Positions 1 to 9,500 are shown, counted from the stretch's first letter. The stretch: 64,000 nt of DNA from Rossellomorea vietnamensis (GCF_001305855.1 NZ_LIXZ01000008.1:1-64000); one strand, 5' to 3'. Translations and numbers: made by a program. The notes: generated by a model from the sequence alone, not told the origin.

Positions 1-41
1 GCCAGCGTTCGTCCTGAGCCAGGATCAAACTCTCCGATAAA
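1..41 (-). rRNA. 16S rRNA, 5' end only
   Basis: The reverse complement gives the conserved 16S start with AGAGTTTGATCCTGGCTCAG followed by GACGAACGC. The mature 5' end is near position 41, and the gene continues beyond the window start. It follows the tRNA array on the same strand, with its own tandem promoters in between. Confidence 0.97.
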
Positions 42-153
42 AGTTTGAATAGCTCTTTAAAAATAAATCTAGAATTAACGTTGACGTATTGTCTTGTTTT
101 GTTCAGTTTTCAAGGTTCAATGTGTAAGTGCTTCTCTTGAAGCGACCCTTACT

Positions 154-182
154 ATGTTACATGATTGTTAACTTGTTGTCAA
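154..182 (-). promoter_or_regulatory. rrn promoter P2
   Basis: On the minus strand there is a -35 TTGACA (177-182), a 17-bp spacer and a -10 TAACAT (154-159). It lies about 110 bp before the 16S start. The leader between it and the gene has the AT-rich, boxA-like look of Bacillus rrn leaders (around 90-120). Confidence 0.85.
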
Positions 183-249
183 CAACTTTTTAAAAGAAGT
201 TTTTCTCAAGTCTTTCATGTTGTGTTGCTTGTTTGCGGCAACAAATAAT

Positions 250-278
250 ACTTTACCAGTTAACTTCGTAGAAGTCAA
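250..278 (-). promoter_or_regulatory. rrn promoter P1
   Basis: On the minus strand there is a -35 TTGACT (273-278), a 17-bp spacer and a -10 TAAAGT (250-255). With P2 it gives the tandem arrangement usual for Bacillus rRNA operons. The -35 lies in a 24-nt element (260-283) that recurs at the tRNA array promoter. Confidence 0.75.
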
Positions 279-342
279 CTTCTTTTTATAACTTTCTCAA
301 AAAAAAAGAGATCGTTGTTCCTTTATATTCAATAGAAGATAA

Positions 343-417
343 TGGCTCCGCAGGCAAGATTCGAACTTGCGACCGATCGGTTAACAGCCGATAGCTCTAC
401 CACTGAGCTACTGCGGA
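343..417 (-). tRNA. tRNA-Asn (GTT)
   Basis: Cloverleaf with anticodon GTT and encoded CCA. It is the last tRNA of the array, followed by the 16S gene. Confidence 0.97.
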
Positions 418-427
418 ATAATGAAAA

Positions 428-504
<77 letters not shown>

Positions 505-514
505 AAAAATGAAT

Positions 515-588
515 TGGAGCGGGTGAAGGGAATCGAACCCTCATCATCAGCTTGGAAGGCTGAGGTTTTACCACTAAACTACACCCGC
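515..588 (-). tRNA. tRNA-Gly (TCC)
   Basis: Anticodon TCC, encoded CCA, 74 nt. It is one of two glycine tRNAs in the array; the other is GCC at 2432. Confidence 0.97.
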
Positions 589-597
589 ATGAATATT

Positions 598-671
<74 letters not shown>

Positions 672-673
672 GT

Positions 674-748
674 TGGCTGGGCTAGCTGGATTCGAACCAA
701 CGCCTGTCGCAGTCAAAGTGCGATGCCTTACCGCTTGGCTATAGCCCA
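674..748 (-). tRNA. tRNA-Gln (TTG)
   Basis: Anticodon TTG, encoded CCA, 75 nt. It is separated from tRNA-Cys by only 2 nt. Confidence 0.97.
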
Positions 749-756
749 ATATAAAG

Positions 757-830
757 GGCGACTGATGGGAATCGAACCCACGAATGCCTGAACCACAATC
801 AGGTGCGTTAACCACTTCGCCACAATCGCC
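757..830 (-). tRNA. tRNA-His (GTG)
   Basis: Anticodon GTG. The extra 5' G (G-1) faces C73, as expected for tRNA-His. CCA is not encoded, because the sequence after the discriminator runs into T residues, so the end must be added after transcription. Confidence 0.95.
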
Positions 831-846
831 ATGATTAAAATTTCTT

Positions 847-920
847 TGGCAGGGGCAGTAGGAATCGAACCCACACCAAAGGTTTTGGAGACCTTCGTTC
901 TACCGTTAAACTATGCCCCT
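847..920 (-). tRNA. tRNA-Trp (CCA)
   Basis: Anticodon CCA with an encoded 3' CCA, 74 nt. Confidence 0.97.
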
Positions 921-998
921 ATGATATATATTAGTTTTTTTGAAAACCACCATGCTGCTTGGATTATAACGCTCTACTTCGCCGCGAGTGGTTTAAGG

Positions 999-1037
999 AA
1001 GATTATTTTACTCCGCAGTCGCTTCGTAAAAAATCTT
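999..1037 (-). repeat. Stem-loop after tRNA-Tyr
   Basis: Imperfect inverted repeat (AAGATT ... AATCTT with inner TTTTAC/GTAAAA arms) directly behind the 3' end of tRNA-Tyr. It is a longer relative of the three near-identical hairpins after Leu, Lys and Val. Confidence 0.55.
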
Positions 1038-1120
1038 GGTGGAGGGGGGCAGATTCGAACTGCCGAACCCGAAGGAGCGGATTTACAGTCCGCCGCGTTT
1101 AGCCACTTCGCTACCCCTCC
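1037..1120 (-). tRNA. tRNA-Tyr (GTA)
   Basis: Class II tRNA with a long variable arm, anticodon GTA, encoded CCA, 84 nt. Confidence 0.97.
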
Positions 1121-1156
1121 AAATAAAATAAATACTTAAAGGATCTTAAGTATGAA

Positions 1157-1232
1157 TGGTGGCTCAGGACGGAATCGAACCGCCGACACATGGATTTTCA
1201 GTCCATTGCTCTACCAACTGAGCTACTGAGCC
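1157..1232 (-). tRNA. tRNA-Phe (GAA)
   Basis: Anticodon GAA, encoded CCA, 76 nt. Confidence 0.97.
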
Positions 1233-1279
1233 ATATTATATAGAAGATTAAATTTTCGAATGACCATATAAAGAATAAA

Positions 1280-1356
1280 TGGCGGTCCGGACGGGACTCG
1301 AACCCGCGACCTCCTGCGTGACAGGCAGGCATTCTAACCAACTGAACTACCGGACC
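1280..1356 (-). tRNA. tRNA-Asp (GTC)
   Basis: Anticodon GTC, encoded CCA, 77 nt. A perfect small hairpin (TTTTCGC-GCTA-GCGAAAA, 1363-1380) sits just before its 5' end. Confidence 0.97.
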
Positions 1357-1447
1357 AAAGTTTTTTCGCGCTAGCGAAAATAACTATCCTTGCGTGACTC
1401 TTAAAAGATCAAAGATAATCTCTTACTAGTAACAAGCAAAAATGGTA

Positions 1448-1521
<74 letters not shown>

Positions 1522-1691
1522 ACGATAATATAATATTAAGTTTCCACTATCCCATTGTGCATCACGTGGATCCACCCCGACTTCAGTAAGCTTATTCAAG
1601 CTGCTGCTCAGTCGGTGCGCTGATGTGAACGCTCCGAAGATTATTCGGTCGTGCTCCACCCCGCGACGATAATATTTTTTAAAAGAGAAAA
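1522..1691 (-). repeat. Partial duplication of the tRNA-fMet 5' end
   Basis: The 22-nt block formed by the first 12 nt of tRNA-fMet plus its upstream flank (1510-1531) recurs at 1653-1674. A third, weaker copy of the GGGGTGGA part lies at 1572-1580. The 120-nt stretch between copies forms no recognisable cloverleaf, so this looks like a decayed tRNA copy or a recombination scar. The rest of this gap holds nothing else I can identify. Confidence 0.7.
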
Positions 1692-1784
1692 TGGAGGAGG
1701 AAGGGGGATTCGAACCCCCGCGGGCTGTTACACCCCTGTCGGTTTTCAAGACCGATCCCTTCAGCCGGACTTGGGTATTCCTCC
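1692..1784 (-). tRNA. tRNA-Ser (TGA)
   Basis: Class II tRNA with a long variable arm, anticodon TGA, encoded CCA, 93 nt. Confidence 0.97.
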
Positions 1785-1790
1785 GTATAA

Positions 1791-1864
1791 TGGACCCTGT
1801 AGGACTCGAACCTACGACCGGACGGTTATGAGCCGTCTGCTCTAACCAACTGAGCTAAGGGTCC
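1791..1864 (-). tRNA. tRNA-Ile2 (CAT, lysidine type)
   Basis: Anticodon CAT, but it is neither the initiator nor the elongator Met gene (both are nearby). The acceptor GGACCCT and body match what I know of Bacillus tRNA-Ile2, whose C34 is modified to lysidine by TilS. CCA is not encoded. The Ile2 assignment rests on recall of that sequence. Confidence 0.8.
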
Positions 1865-1893
1865 TTATAAATCGTGCGTTATGTATTAAGTAA

Positions 1894-1967
1894 TAGCGGC
1901 GGAGGGGATCGAACCCCCGACCTCACGGGTATGAACCGTACGCTCTAGCCAGCTGAGCTACACCGCC
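1894..1967 (-). tRNA. Elongator tRNA-Met (CAT)
   Basis: Anticodon CAT with a normal acceptor stem (GGCGGTG) ending in a terminal G-U pair. CCA is not encoded: the sequence after A73 reads TTAC. Confidence 0.9.
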
Positions 1968-2034
1968 ACGAATCTACTATATGTTTGGTTTTCTGAAAAA
2001 CCAATGAAGTTTATTTCACTTCCGTAAATAAACT

Positions 2035-2110
2035 TGGTGGAGCCTAGCGGGATCGAACCGCTGACCTCCTGCGTGCAAAGCAGGCGCTCTCCCAGCTGAG
2101 CTAAGGCCCC
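2035..2110 (-). tRNA. tRNA-Ala (TGC)
   Basis: Anticodon TGC, encoded CCA, 76 nt. Confidence 0.97.
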
Positions 2111-2121
2111 AAAAAAAGAAG

Positions 2122-2198
2122 TGGTCGGGAAGACAGGATTCGAACCTGCGACCCCTTGGTCCCAAACCAAGTGCTCTACCAAGCTGAGCTACTTCCCG
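2122..2198 (-). tRNA. tRNA-Pro (TGG)
   Basis: Anticodon TGG, encoded CCA, 77 nt. Confidence 0.97.
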
Positions 2199-2203
2199 AA
2201 ATA

Positions 2204-2280
2204 TGGCGCGCCCGAGAGGAGTCGAACCCCTAACCTTTTGATCCGTAGTCAAACGCTCTATCCAATTGAGCTACGGGCGC
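2204..2280 (-). tRNA. tRNA-Arg (ACG)
   Basis: Anticodon ACG (expected to be deaminated to ICG), encoded CCA, 77 nt. Confidence 0.97.
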
Positions 2281-2311
2281 AATTTATAGTCTATAATAGT
2301 AACGCAAGAAA

Positions 2312-2336
2312 AGATATTTTGCTTGCGCAAAAAACT
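2312..2336 (-). repeat. Stem-loop repeat after tRNA-Leu (TAA)
   Basis: Copy of a 25-nt spacer hairpin with arms TTTTTGC / GCAAAA and outer AGT/ATCT, starting 1 nt after the tRNA CCA end. Near-identical copies follow tRNA-Lys and tRNA-Val. Confidence 0.7.
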
Positions 2337-2337
2337 T

Positions 2338-2426
2338 TGGTGCCGAGGACCGGAATCGAACCGGTACGGTAGTCACCTACCGCAGGATTTTAAGTCCTGT
2401 GCGTCTGCCAGTTCCGCCACCCCGGC
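2338..2426 (-). tRNA. tRNA-Leu (TAA)
   Basis: Class II tRNA, anticodon TAA, encoded CCA, 89 nt. Confidence 0.97.
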
Positions 2427-2431
2427 TAGTT

Positions 2432-2506
2432 TGGAGCGGAAGACGGGATTCGAACCCGCGACCCCCACCTTGGCAAGGTGGTGTTCTACCACTGAACTAC
2501 TTCCGC
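2432..2506 (-). tRNA. tRNA-Gly (GCC)
   Basis: Anticodon GCC, encoded CCA, 75 nt. Confidence 0.97.
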
Positions 2507-2514
2507 AAAATAAA

Positions 2515-2599
2515 TGGTGCGGGTGAAGGGACTTGAACCCCCACGCCTTGCGGCGCCAGATCCTAAGTCTGGTGCGTCTGCCAATTCCGCCACACCCGC
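2515..2599 (-). tRNA. tRNA-Leu (TAG)
   Basis: Class II tRNA, anticodon TAG, encoded CCA, 85 nt. Confidence 0.97.
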
Positions 2600-2607
2600 A
2601 AAGAGTA

Positions 2608-2632
2608 AGATATTTTGCTTACGCAAAAATCT
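2608..2632 (-). repeat. Stem-loop repeat after tRNA-Lys
   Basis: 25-nt hairpin (AGATTTTTGC-GTAA-GCAAAATATCT), beginning 1 nt after the CCA end of tRNA-Lys. It is the best paired of the three copies. Confidence 0.75.
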
Positions 2633-2633
2633 A

Positions 2634-2709
2634 TGGTGAGCCATGAAGGATTCGAACCTTCGACCCTCTGATTAAAAGTCAGATGCTCTACCAACTGAGC
2701 TAATGGCTC
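2634..2709 (-). tRNA. tRNA-Lys (TTT)
   Basis: Anticodon TTT, encoded CCA, 76 nt. Confidence 0.97.
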
Positions 2710-2731
2710 ATTATATAATGAGAAAACCAAA

Positions 2732-2807
<76 letters not shown>

Positions 2808-2868
2808 GTGTATAATCTTTTAATAGATACTGCTTAACGAAAGTGATTCACCGAAGCAGTTTAAGGAA

Positions 2869-2893
2869 AGATATTTTGCTTGCGCAAAAATCT
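2869..2893 (-). repeat. Stem-loop repeat after tRNA-Val
   Basis: Third copy of the 25-nt spacer hairpin, starting 1 nt after the CCA end of tRNA-Val. It differs from the tRNA-Lys copy only in the loop. Confidence 0.75.
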
Positions 2894-2894
2894 T

Positions 2895-2970
2895 TGGTGG
2901 AGGATGACGGGATCGAACCGCCGACCCTCTGCTTGTAAGGCAGATGCTCTCCCAGCTGAGCTAATCCTCC
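2895..2970 (-). tRNA. tRNA-Val (TAC)
   Basis: Anticodon TAC, encoded CCA, 76 nt. Confidence 0.97.
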
Positions 2971-2995
2971 ATATTAAGTTTAATCTTCAAAAAAA

Positions 2996-3070
2996 TGGTG
3001 ACCCATACGGGATTCGAACCCGTGTTACCGCCGTGAAAGGGCGGTGTCTTAACCGCTTGACCAATGGGCC
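2996..3070 (-). tRNA. tRNA-Glu (TTC)
   Basis: Anticodon TTC, encoded CCA, 75 nt. It is the first tRNA of the array, 35 bp downstream of the array promoter -10. Confidence 0.97.
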
Positions 3071-3104
3071 ATACATTTGAAATATCCCGTTCAGGACATG
3101 TATT

Positions 3105-3133
3105 ACTATATCAATTAATTTCGCAGAAGTCAA
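3105..3133 (-). promoter_or_regulatory. tRNA array promoter
   Basis: On the minus strand there is a -35 TTGACT (3128-3133), a 17-bp spacer and a -10 TATAGT (3105-3110), close to SigA consensus. The -35 is centred in the palindrome AGAAGTTGACTTCT, as at rrn P1. Confidence 0.85.
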
Positions 3134-3335
3134 CTTCTAATTAATAGTTAAAGAAACTTTTTTCAACCTACTCATTATAGCATTTTGTAAGCCGAAAAAG
3201 AATATACCATATCTTAAAAGTATTTATCAATAGATATTTTTAACCTTAATAAATTTTTTTCTAAACCTAATGCTAATTTGCAAGAGTACATCTGTTATGT
3301 ACTTTACTTTCCTGAGGGAGACAGATTGCATTATT

Positions 3336-3355
3336 TTAAACAAACGTTTGTTTAA
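3336..3355. promoter_or_regulatory. Perfect 20-bp palindrome, operator-like
   Basis: TTAAACAAACGTTTGTTTAA is a perfect inverted repeat between the tRNA array promoter and the methyltransferase terminator. Two imperfect copies lie at 6388-6405 and 6442-6461. It fits a TetR- or LacI-family operator but lacks the TG...CA ends of a CcpA cre. Confidence 0.5.
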
Positions 3356-3392
3356 TCATTCCCTGTGCTATGTCCACCTCTATTCTCGAATA

Positions 3393-3431
3393 AAAAGATC
3401 TCACCCTTTATTATCAGAAGTGAGATCTTTT
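3393..3431 (-). terminator. Terminator of the methyltransferase gene
   Basis: Perfect 11-bp stem AAAAGATCTCA / TGAGATCTTTT with a 17-nt loop. On the minus strand it is followed by a T-rich tail, just after the stop at 3438. Confidence 0.8.
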
Positions 3432-3437
3432 AGCATT

Positions 3438-5485
3438 TCAATATTTCTTCTCAATCACAATAAAACACGTACTATCCGGCAGACGCACCGGCTTTCCTGT
3501 TTCATCAGTAAGCTCGATTTTGTGGGCTAAATGTTCTTCGTACCCATCTTGCAGGTAATGTTCAAATAACAGGATTTCAGCTTGGTCCCCTAAGGTCGCC
3601 TCAATAAATTCCCGAAAGGCAGATGGGGTGAAGTAGCCGAATTGTTCCTGCACTTCGTGGGGGTATGCTTCCTCTCCCCACGTGTACGTATAGAGGAATT
3701 CCATCGCATCGTTCACATTGAGAAGAACGGCGTCGTCTCCAGCTGAATGATAAGTAATTGTCCTCCCTTTGAAGTCCCCGACGTATCTCTTGAAGAAGGG
3801 ACGGCCTTGTGGGTCTTTAAAGCGGATGATCCGTTTCTCTTCCTCTGGCTCTGTCATGATGCCGTCCCGGATGATGATCCTGCCTTTTGGCCTGAGAGCT
3901 TTAAGGGAACTCTTTAAGGTTTGTGCGATGACCTCATGATTGAACTTCTCACCTTCGTACGGGATGTAGGAGAACATTTCATGAAGGATCGACGAGAACA
4001 CGATTGTGTCGGCCCCTTCCTTTCCGATTTGCTCTTCAAGCTTGAGAGCATCTCCCTGCATGACTTCCCATTCGGCGTTTTCTCTTTGTTTCTTCCGTTT
4101 CAGTTCCTCCACCACATTCACCGCAATGTCGATTCCGATAACGGTGGCCCCTGGGTGGTGACGTGTCAATAATTCAAGCATGACCCCGCCCCCCGGACCG
4201 ATATCGACCATCGTCTTTCCAACTGCGTAGTCTGCAATCTTCTTCTTGAAGTCCTGTGAGCTGTTCATATCACTGAGGTAGGTTTGCTCATTGCTCAGCC
4301 GGTCATAAAGAGGTGATTTTTCAGCTTCCTGGCAGAATTCAATCAACTTCTCCCCTGCCCTTGAAAAAAAAACCCGATCCCCGCCATTTCTTCCTGTGCA
4401 TGAAGGGGAACTGCCATCAACTGGACATGCTCGTTTGCCGGATGTTTCCAATGAGCGATTTCTTCGATTGTGCACTCGGCAAGATACGATTCTATGATTC
4501 TTTTTTTATAGACATTAACGATCTTTCTTCCTTTATAGTCGTAGTACAGCTCCTTCATCATCGGTTCAAAGGAGAGCTGTTCCAGGACAGCCCCCCTTGT
4601 CTTTCGTTCAATGAGCAGAAAGATCTTGATACATTCTTCAAAGCTGAAATCCGTAAGGGACGCTTCTACATACCACATATCCGTTTTCCGAAAAAAACGT
4701 TCCAGAAGCTTTTCTGCATCGGGGTTGGAACCCAGGCATTCATTGTAAACAGCGTCAAAGTTTTCCCCTCGCAAAGAAGCAAGATTCCGCAGTCTTCGAA
4801 GTCTTTCTTGAAACGTTTGCCCTTTGGACATCTCCCCATCACAGATCCAACGGTTCACCTCTTCCATTTCCTTTTGTACCGAATCCCAGATTTCAGGGGA
4901 TACCCCTGCTACAATGCATTGATTCAGTGCATACAGAAGAGGAAACATCTCTTGTGTGGCTACATCGATCAGAGGCTTCATGGATGAGTACCTGCCTTCA
5001 CCCCGTATGTATTGACCGGGAAGACCGTGTGTCAGGATCAGCACGTACAGTAGCTTTTCCCTCTCACGATTCCGCATTGTTTCAGGGCGTTTTTTCATTT
5101 CTGAGGCGTAAATTTGGGCAGACCCAATATTATGGATGCCGAGCTGAAATCCCTGATCGAGCCACTCTCTCCGTTGATGAGGTAGACCGCACTTGGCCGT
5201 TTCGCTCCACAGCAGAACTTCTTCCACCAATGCTTTCTCTTCTTGGGGCAAAGTCAATCCGTCCAGTATATGGAGTGTTCTTTCCACGTATTCAAGCACA
5301 GGATTTTGTGCCATTCCCTCAAGGGATTCGACTTGTTCAAGATTCACATTTTTCTCTTTTGTTAATGAAAGGAATTTTAACCATTTATGTTCCCGCAATA
5401 TAAGGGTGTTCCCTGATTTCAACTCTTCGATTGCACGTAAGGATGAAAGCACCGCCATCGCTCCCTCTTTATATATATTTACCAT
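3438..5485 (-). pseudogene. Class I SAM methyltransferase, split by a frameshift
   Basis: Two overlapping minus-strand frames join into one protein of about 682 aa. The first (from ATG 5485, spaced from AGGTGAGG) encodes an unrecognised, mostly helical region of about 380 aa ending at 4343. The second carries a Rossmann methyltransferase: glycine motif DIGPGGG (SAM loop), acidic GIDIA, motif IV-like FSSILHE and a C-terminal extension to 3438. The shift is at a run of nine T (minus strand, about 4364-4372); a tenth T would give ...GFFFSRAGEKL, continuous in both halves. Downstream it ends at a good terminator; upstream the DUF948 gene diverges. It could be a true pseudogene, a phase-variable gene, transcriptional slippage or an assembly error. 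Substrate unknown. Confidence 0.7.
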
Positions 5486-5577
5486 TCCATCATACCTCAC
5501 CTCTCCCCCATTCTGGAAAAGGAATGTCTGAATTCCCCATATCATAGACTTAATGTAAAGGAAGGGAGCTGGTCTCA

Positions 5578-5940
5578 ATGCTTGAGTGGAGTGCTGCCAT
5601 TGCAGCCGTAGCGTTTACGATTCTCGTCGTTTATTTGATATTGACATTAAGGAGGGTCATGAACACGCTGGACGAAACGAAGAAAACGCTCGCTGACACG
5701 AGGAGCGCCGTGAATGGCATTACAGAGGAAGCAGAAGAACTGATTCATACCGCCAATCAAATCTCCGTTGATGTAAAAGGGAAGATGAAAGCCGTGGATC
5801 CGCTGGTGGAGTCCGCACATGATGTCGGGGACATGATCCAGAGTGTGACAAGCTCAGTGAAGAGGGCTGCTTCGCAAAATCGCACACCGAAGACGATTCA
5901 CTCCCAGGAAAGCAAGCCGGTGCAGATTAAATTGAAGTAA
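5578..5940 (+). CDS. DUF948 family membrane protein (YtxG-like)
   Basis: 120 aa. One N-terminal transmembrane helix (about residues 5-25, AAIAAVAFTILVVYLI) is followed by a long amphipathic helical region with repeated T/E/A/V patterns, the usual layout of DUF948 general-stress-type proteins. The C-terminal 25 residues are basic and Q/K rich. A GGGAG ribosome site precedes the ATG. It diverges from the methyltransferase gene and ends in its own terminator. Function is not established for the family; a role in stress or the cell envelope is inference. Confidence 0.8.
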   Translation: MLEWSAAIAAVAFTILVVYLILTLRRVMNTLDETKKTLADTRSAVNGITEEAEELIHTANQISVDVKGKMKAVDPLVESAHDVGDMIQSVTSSVKRAASQNRTPKTIHSQESKPVQIKLK

Positions 5941-5942
5941 AA

Positions 5943-5971
5943 GGAAAAGGGGCTGAAACAGCCTCTTTTAT
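5943..5971 (+). terminator. Terminator after the DUF948 gene
   Basis: Stem AAGGGGCTG / CAGCCTCTT with a 3-nt loop and a T-rich tail, 3 bp after the stop codon. Confidence 0.8.
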
Positions 5972-5982
5972 TTGAGCTATGC

Positions 5983-6300
5983 TCAAGCAAAACCACCGGC
6001 GACCTCCAACAGCCAATACCCATGCATGAGAAAAACACAACTGTAGGACACTGCCGCAAAGACGGACACGAGAAGCAAAACCCTTGACGACCGTTTATCC
6101 GCTTTAAGTTGAAAAAGGAGGAACAACAAAACGAACGAAAGACCGACCTTCAATAGTAGAAACAACCAAGGGTCCGTGAGATAAAGGGTATGCATGAGGG
6201 GATTGGATTCTGATATATAATGAAAGTGCAAACCATACATTGTGAGGAATGCGTCTACGAGGTTGAGAAGTAAGATATAAACCAGCAGGTACTTCATCAT
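5983..6300 (-). CDS. DUF5658 family small membrane protein
   Basis: 105 aa with three predicted membrane helices. The first carries NLVDAFLT and is followed by an ESNPLM segment, the pattern I associate with DUF5658 proteins; the family has no known function. The start at 6300 is chosen because AGGAG stands 7 nt before it. It is transcribed from an extended -10 promoter at 6352, directly downstream of two operator-like palindromes, so it is probably controlled by whatever binds those. It converges with the DUF948 gene. Confidence 0.75.
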   Translation of the reverse strand: MMKYLLVYILLLNLVDAFLTMYGLHFHYISESNPLMHTLYLTDPWLFLLLKVGLSFVLLFLLFQLKADKRSSRVLLLVSVFAAVSYSCVFLMHGYWLLEVAGGFA

Positions 6301-6351
6301 ATCGATGCTCCTATTCGTCGTTTATGGTGGTTTTATCATATCATATTTTTC

Positions 6352-6360
6352 ATTATAACA
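6352..6360 (-). promoter_or_regulatory. Extended -10 promoter of the DUF5658 gene
   Basis: The minus strand reads TGTTATAAT, an extended -10 (TGnTATAAT), 52 bp before the start. The -35 region (TTTATT, 18 bp upstream) is weak, which fits dependence on the extended element or on an activator. Confidence 0.65.
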
Positions 6361-6387
6361 CGTCGTTTCGTTCTCAATAAAGAAATT

Positions 6388-6405
6388 TAAACAAACGTTT
6401 ATTTA
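6388..6405. promoter_or_regulatory. Operator-like palindrome, copy 2
   Basis: TAAACAAACGTTTATTTA, one mismatched pair relative to the perfect palindrome at 3336. It touches the upstream edge of the -35 region of the DUF5658 promoter. Confidence 0.5.
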
Positions 6406-6441
6406 GCTCTCTTTATACTGGTATTTACACGGATGGAAGCA

Positions 6442-6461
6442 TTATTCAAACGTTTGTTTAA
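6442..6461. promoter_or_regulatory. Operator-like palindrome, copy 3
   Basis: TTATTCAAACGTTTGTTTAA, centred 55 bp (about five helical turns) from copy 2. It lies between the amylopullulanase terminator and copy 2. Confidence 0.5.
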
Positions 6462-6471
6462 TACTTTCCAC

Positions 6472-6506
6472 AAAAAAATCCCAACCCTATGAATAAGGTT
6501 GAGATT
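6472..6506 (-). terminator. Terminator of the amylopullulanase gene
   Basis: On the minus strand a stem AATCTCAACC / GGTTGGGATT with a 9-10-nt loop is followed by seven T residues, 12 bp after the stop codon. Confidence 0.85.
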
Positions 6507-6517
6507 CCATGAATCTA

Positions 6518-9500
6518 TCAATGCTGCTTTTTCTTCTTCCCTTTCTTCCCCTTCTCATCCACCTTGATGACAACAGCAGTCAATGGATCCAGGGTCAAGG
6601 TGTCGTTGCTAATGCTGAAGCCAGATTTCTTTGAAACAGGATGTGTCCCCGCTTCATCGTTATCCACGACCACTTTTCCTTTAGAAATATCATAGTCTCC
6701 AATGGACAGCGCCCGAGCTTTGTCATCCGCATTCACAAACACATAATACTCACCCGTACCATCCGTCGATACGTTCTTATAAGCAAGCAGCAAATCCGTA
6801 TCGGCGATTTCAGGGATATCCATCAGGGATACATTCTGATCGACCAGGTCTTTGTCGCCGAGTCGGAACGCATTGGTGGATCTTCTCAGTTTGATCAATC
6901 CTTCAGTGTATTCCCGTGTGGTCGTGTTGATTTCGTATTTCTTCTTGTTCGTTGCTTTTTCCCAGTCAAACATGTTGATGGCGTCGGATGAATCGTAGGA
7001 GTCGTGGATGAAGTATCCGAATGGGTCTCCGTTTTCGTCCTCTAACTCATGATATTTCTGTTCTGGAACGCCTTCGCCGAGCCACTGCTTGGTCCGGCCG
7101 TATTCCTGGCCAGCGTGGATAAAGGCTGTTCCCTGGGATGTCAGGATCATCGAGTTTCCAAGTCTGATCCGTTTATGGATTTCCAGGTTGTTTTCAGGAA
7201 TGGCCGGGTCCTTTTTGATTGATTGGGCAATGACGTCGTACAGCGGCAGATTATCATGGGCCGCAATGTACTGGACCATATCGCCCGGGTCGTCGTCCGC
7301 TGTGTTGCCCGGCTGTCCTTTAATATTGTTAAAAATCGTATTGATGTCACGTGCGCCACCTGTCAGGAAGCGCGGCTCACCTTCTGAACCGAAACCGGAT
7401 TTCAGTTCATTCCGGATCTCATCGGAGAAGACTCCGACGTCGTCGGTTTTGTCCATCCAGTCCTGGTCGGCTCCCATTCCTTCTAATGATGGATCCGAAA
7501 GGTGACCGGCGAATGTTCTCCAGCCTTCCCCGATGAACAGGGCGTCCGGATTGATTTCAGCTGCTGCGTCGTAGGCTTTCTGGATCGCAGGATAGCTTGC
7601 GTCCCCCATCATATCGAAGCGCATACCGTCGATTTTGTATTCGTCGAACCAGTATTTCACGGAATCCACCATTAGCTTCTCAGCCATCACATGGTTGGTG
7701 GCGAGGTTATTCCCGAAGCCTCCGAGGAAGTTTCCTTGGTCATCCTGGAACGCATAATAGTTCGGCACGATGTCGTTCAGTGTGCTTGTTTTGGCCATAT
7801 GGGTGTAGACGACGTCGAGGACGACTCCCATCCCTTTATCATGAATCGCATCAATCAATCGCTTCGTTTCTTCGATGCGCAGTTGTGGATTGGCAGGATC
7901 CTCTGAATACGCACCGTCCGGGGAGAAGTAGCTGTGGGGATCATAGCCCCAGTTGTACTCGTTGCCTCCCGCAGAATACTCAAGCTCCCGCTCACCCATT
8001 TTCGTTTCATCGCCGTAATACCAGGCCATGATCGGAAGCAGCTGGACGTGGGTCACACCCATTGATTTGATGTAATCAAGCTTTTTGATGAAGGCATCAT
8101 ATGTGCCCCATCTTTCCTTTTTCAAATCCTTCTCGATGGACGGGTCGGACGTGAAATCACGGACATGGATTTCATAGATGACCGCATCCTCCCGTTTTTC
8201 ATAGCCGTCGATGGAGGCATGAGTGAATTTCTTAGGGTCCGTCCCTTTCAAGTCGACGATCGCCGCCTTTCCGACGTTGTCACCGTCAGGGCCCGTTTCA
8301 CCCTCTGTATTGACAGTGAAGGCTGCCATCGATTTGGCGTATGGATCGAGTACTTTTTTCGTTACGCCGTCATTGGTTACTTCGTATTGATAGTAGTACC
8401 CCTTCAGATCCTTCACACTTAACTCTTTCGCTTTCACGTCTGTCGACCAGACGCCTTTTTCACCAAGAGACAATTCCACGCTGCCGATTTTGGTTGCAGC
8501 ATCTTTTTTATCATAGAAGTTGGCCACCACTTTGCTTGCTTTCGGTGCCCATAGTTTTAAGGTTGCATTTCCTTTTTTGTATGTGGCACCAAGGTCATCC
8601 CCATCGTAAGCATACTTGTTATCAAGCAGTCGCCAGCCCGCTTCTGCTGAAACGGTCCTGCCCGAGTAGGTGATGGAAAGAGGGAGTTTTTTCAGATCAA
8701 AATCAGCTTTCACTTCCACCGTTTTGTCTCCCGTGATCTTCGCGCTGTTTACTTTCACATCGGAGCCATCACTGTCTTTGAGGGCTAAGCCTGAAAGCAA
8801 TGCGTGTTCCGTCAAACCATCTGTCATCGTAAAATTCAGGCGAATTGTATCATCCGAAATGACTTCAGATGAAACGAGTCCCGTCGCCACATCACCATGA
8901 GGGGAAATGTAGACGTTATCATCGCCTTCTTTTACCCAAAGCTGATCATACTTATCAAGGAGGTTGAAGGTTTTGTCTCCTCCGTCTTTCTCCCCTGTTG
9001 CTTCATTCAGAACAAGGAAGCCGATCTGTTTGGCATCGGCATTCAACTCAACGTCTACATACGCACCGTATCGATCCTTTTTGGAAAAATCCAGTGCGCC
9101 CGTCGGCCAGTCTGTTGTCGGGGATTTCACATCGCCCCACGTCCAGAGACCGAAGTTTTCATAATTCCCGTCTTCACGGTCATAGTGGATGCGGACCGTG
9201 TTCTCCGGCAGATCAACCGGTTCATACGTATACACCTTATCCGATCCCTGTTCGATCCAGATTTCATTCACGTCAGGATTTGTGATGGAGAAGGATTTGT
9301 CTCCGCCGTCCTTACCCGCGTCACCTTTCGTAATATCCATGACGAGGAATCCGATGTTTTTTGCCCCTTCAGCAAGCGGCACATCAATATAGGCCCCGTA
9401 GCTGTCGGTTTTCTCGAACATCGTCGCTCCTGTCGGCCAGTTAGCGGATGGTGAGGCGACATCATTCCACAGCCATGCACCGAAGTTTTCGTAGTTGCCG

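Noticed and set aside
3336..3355. CcpA cre identity for the AAACAAACGTTTGTTT palindromes
   Set aside because: The outer TG and CA bases of the cre consensus are missing in all three copies.
3921..5403. Several plus-strand open frames opposite the methyltransferase gene
   Set aside because: They have no ribosome sites and mirror the coding frames of the minus-strand gene, whose motifs are clear.
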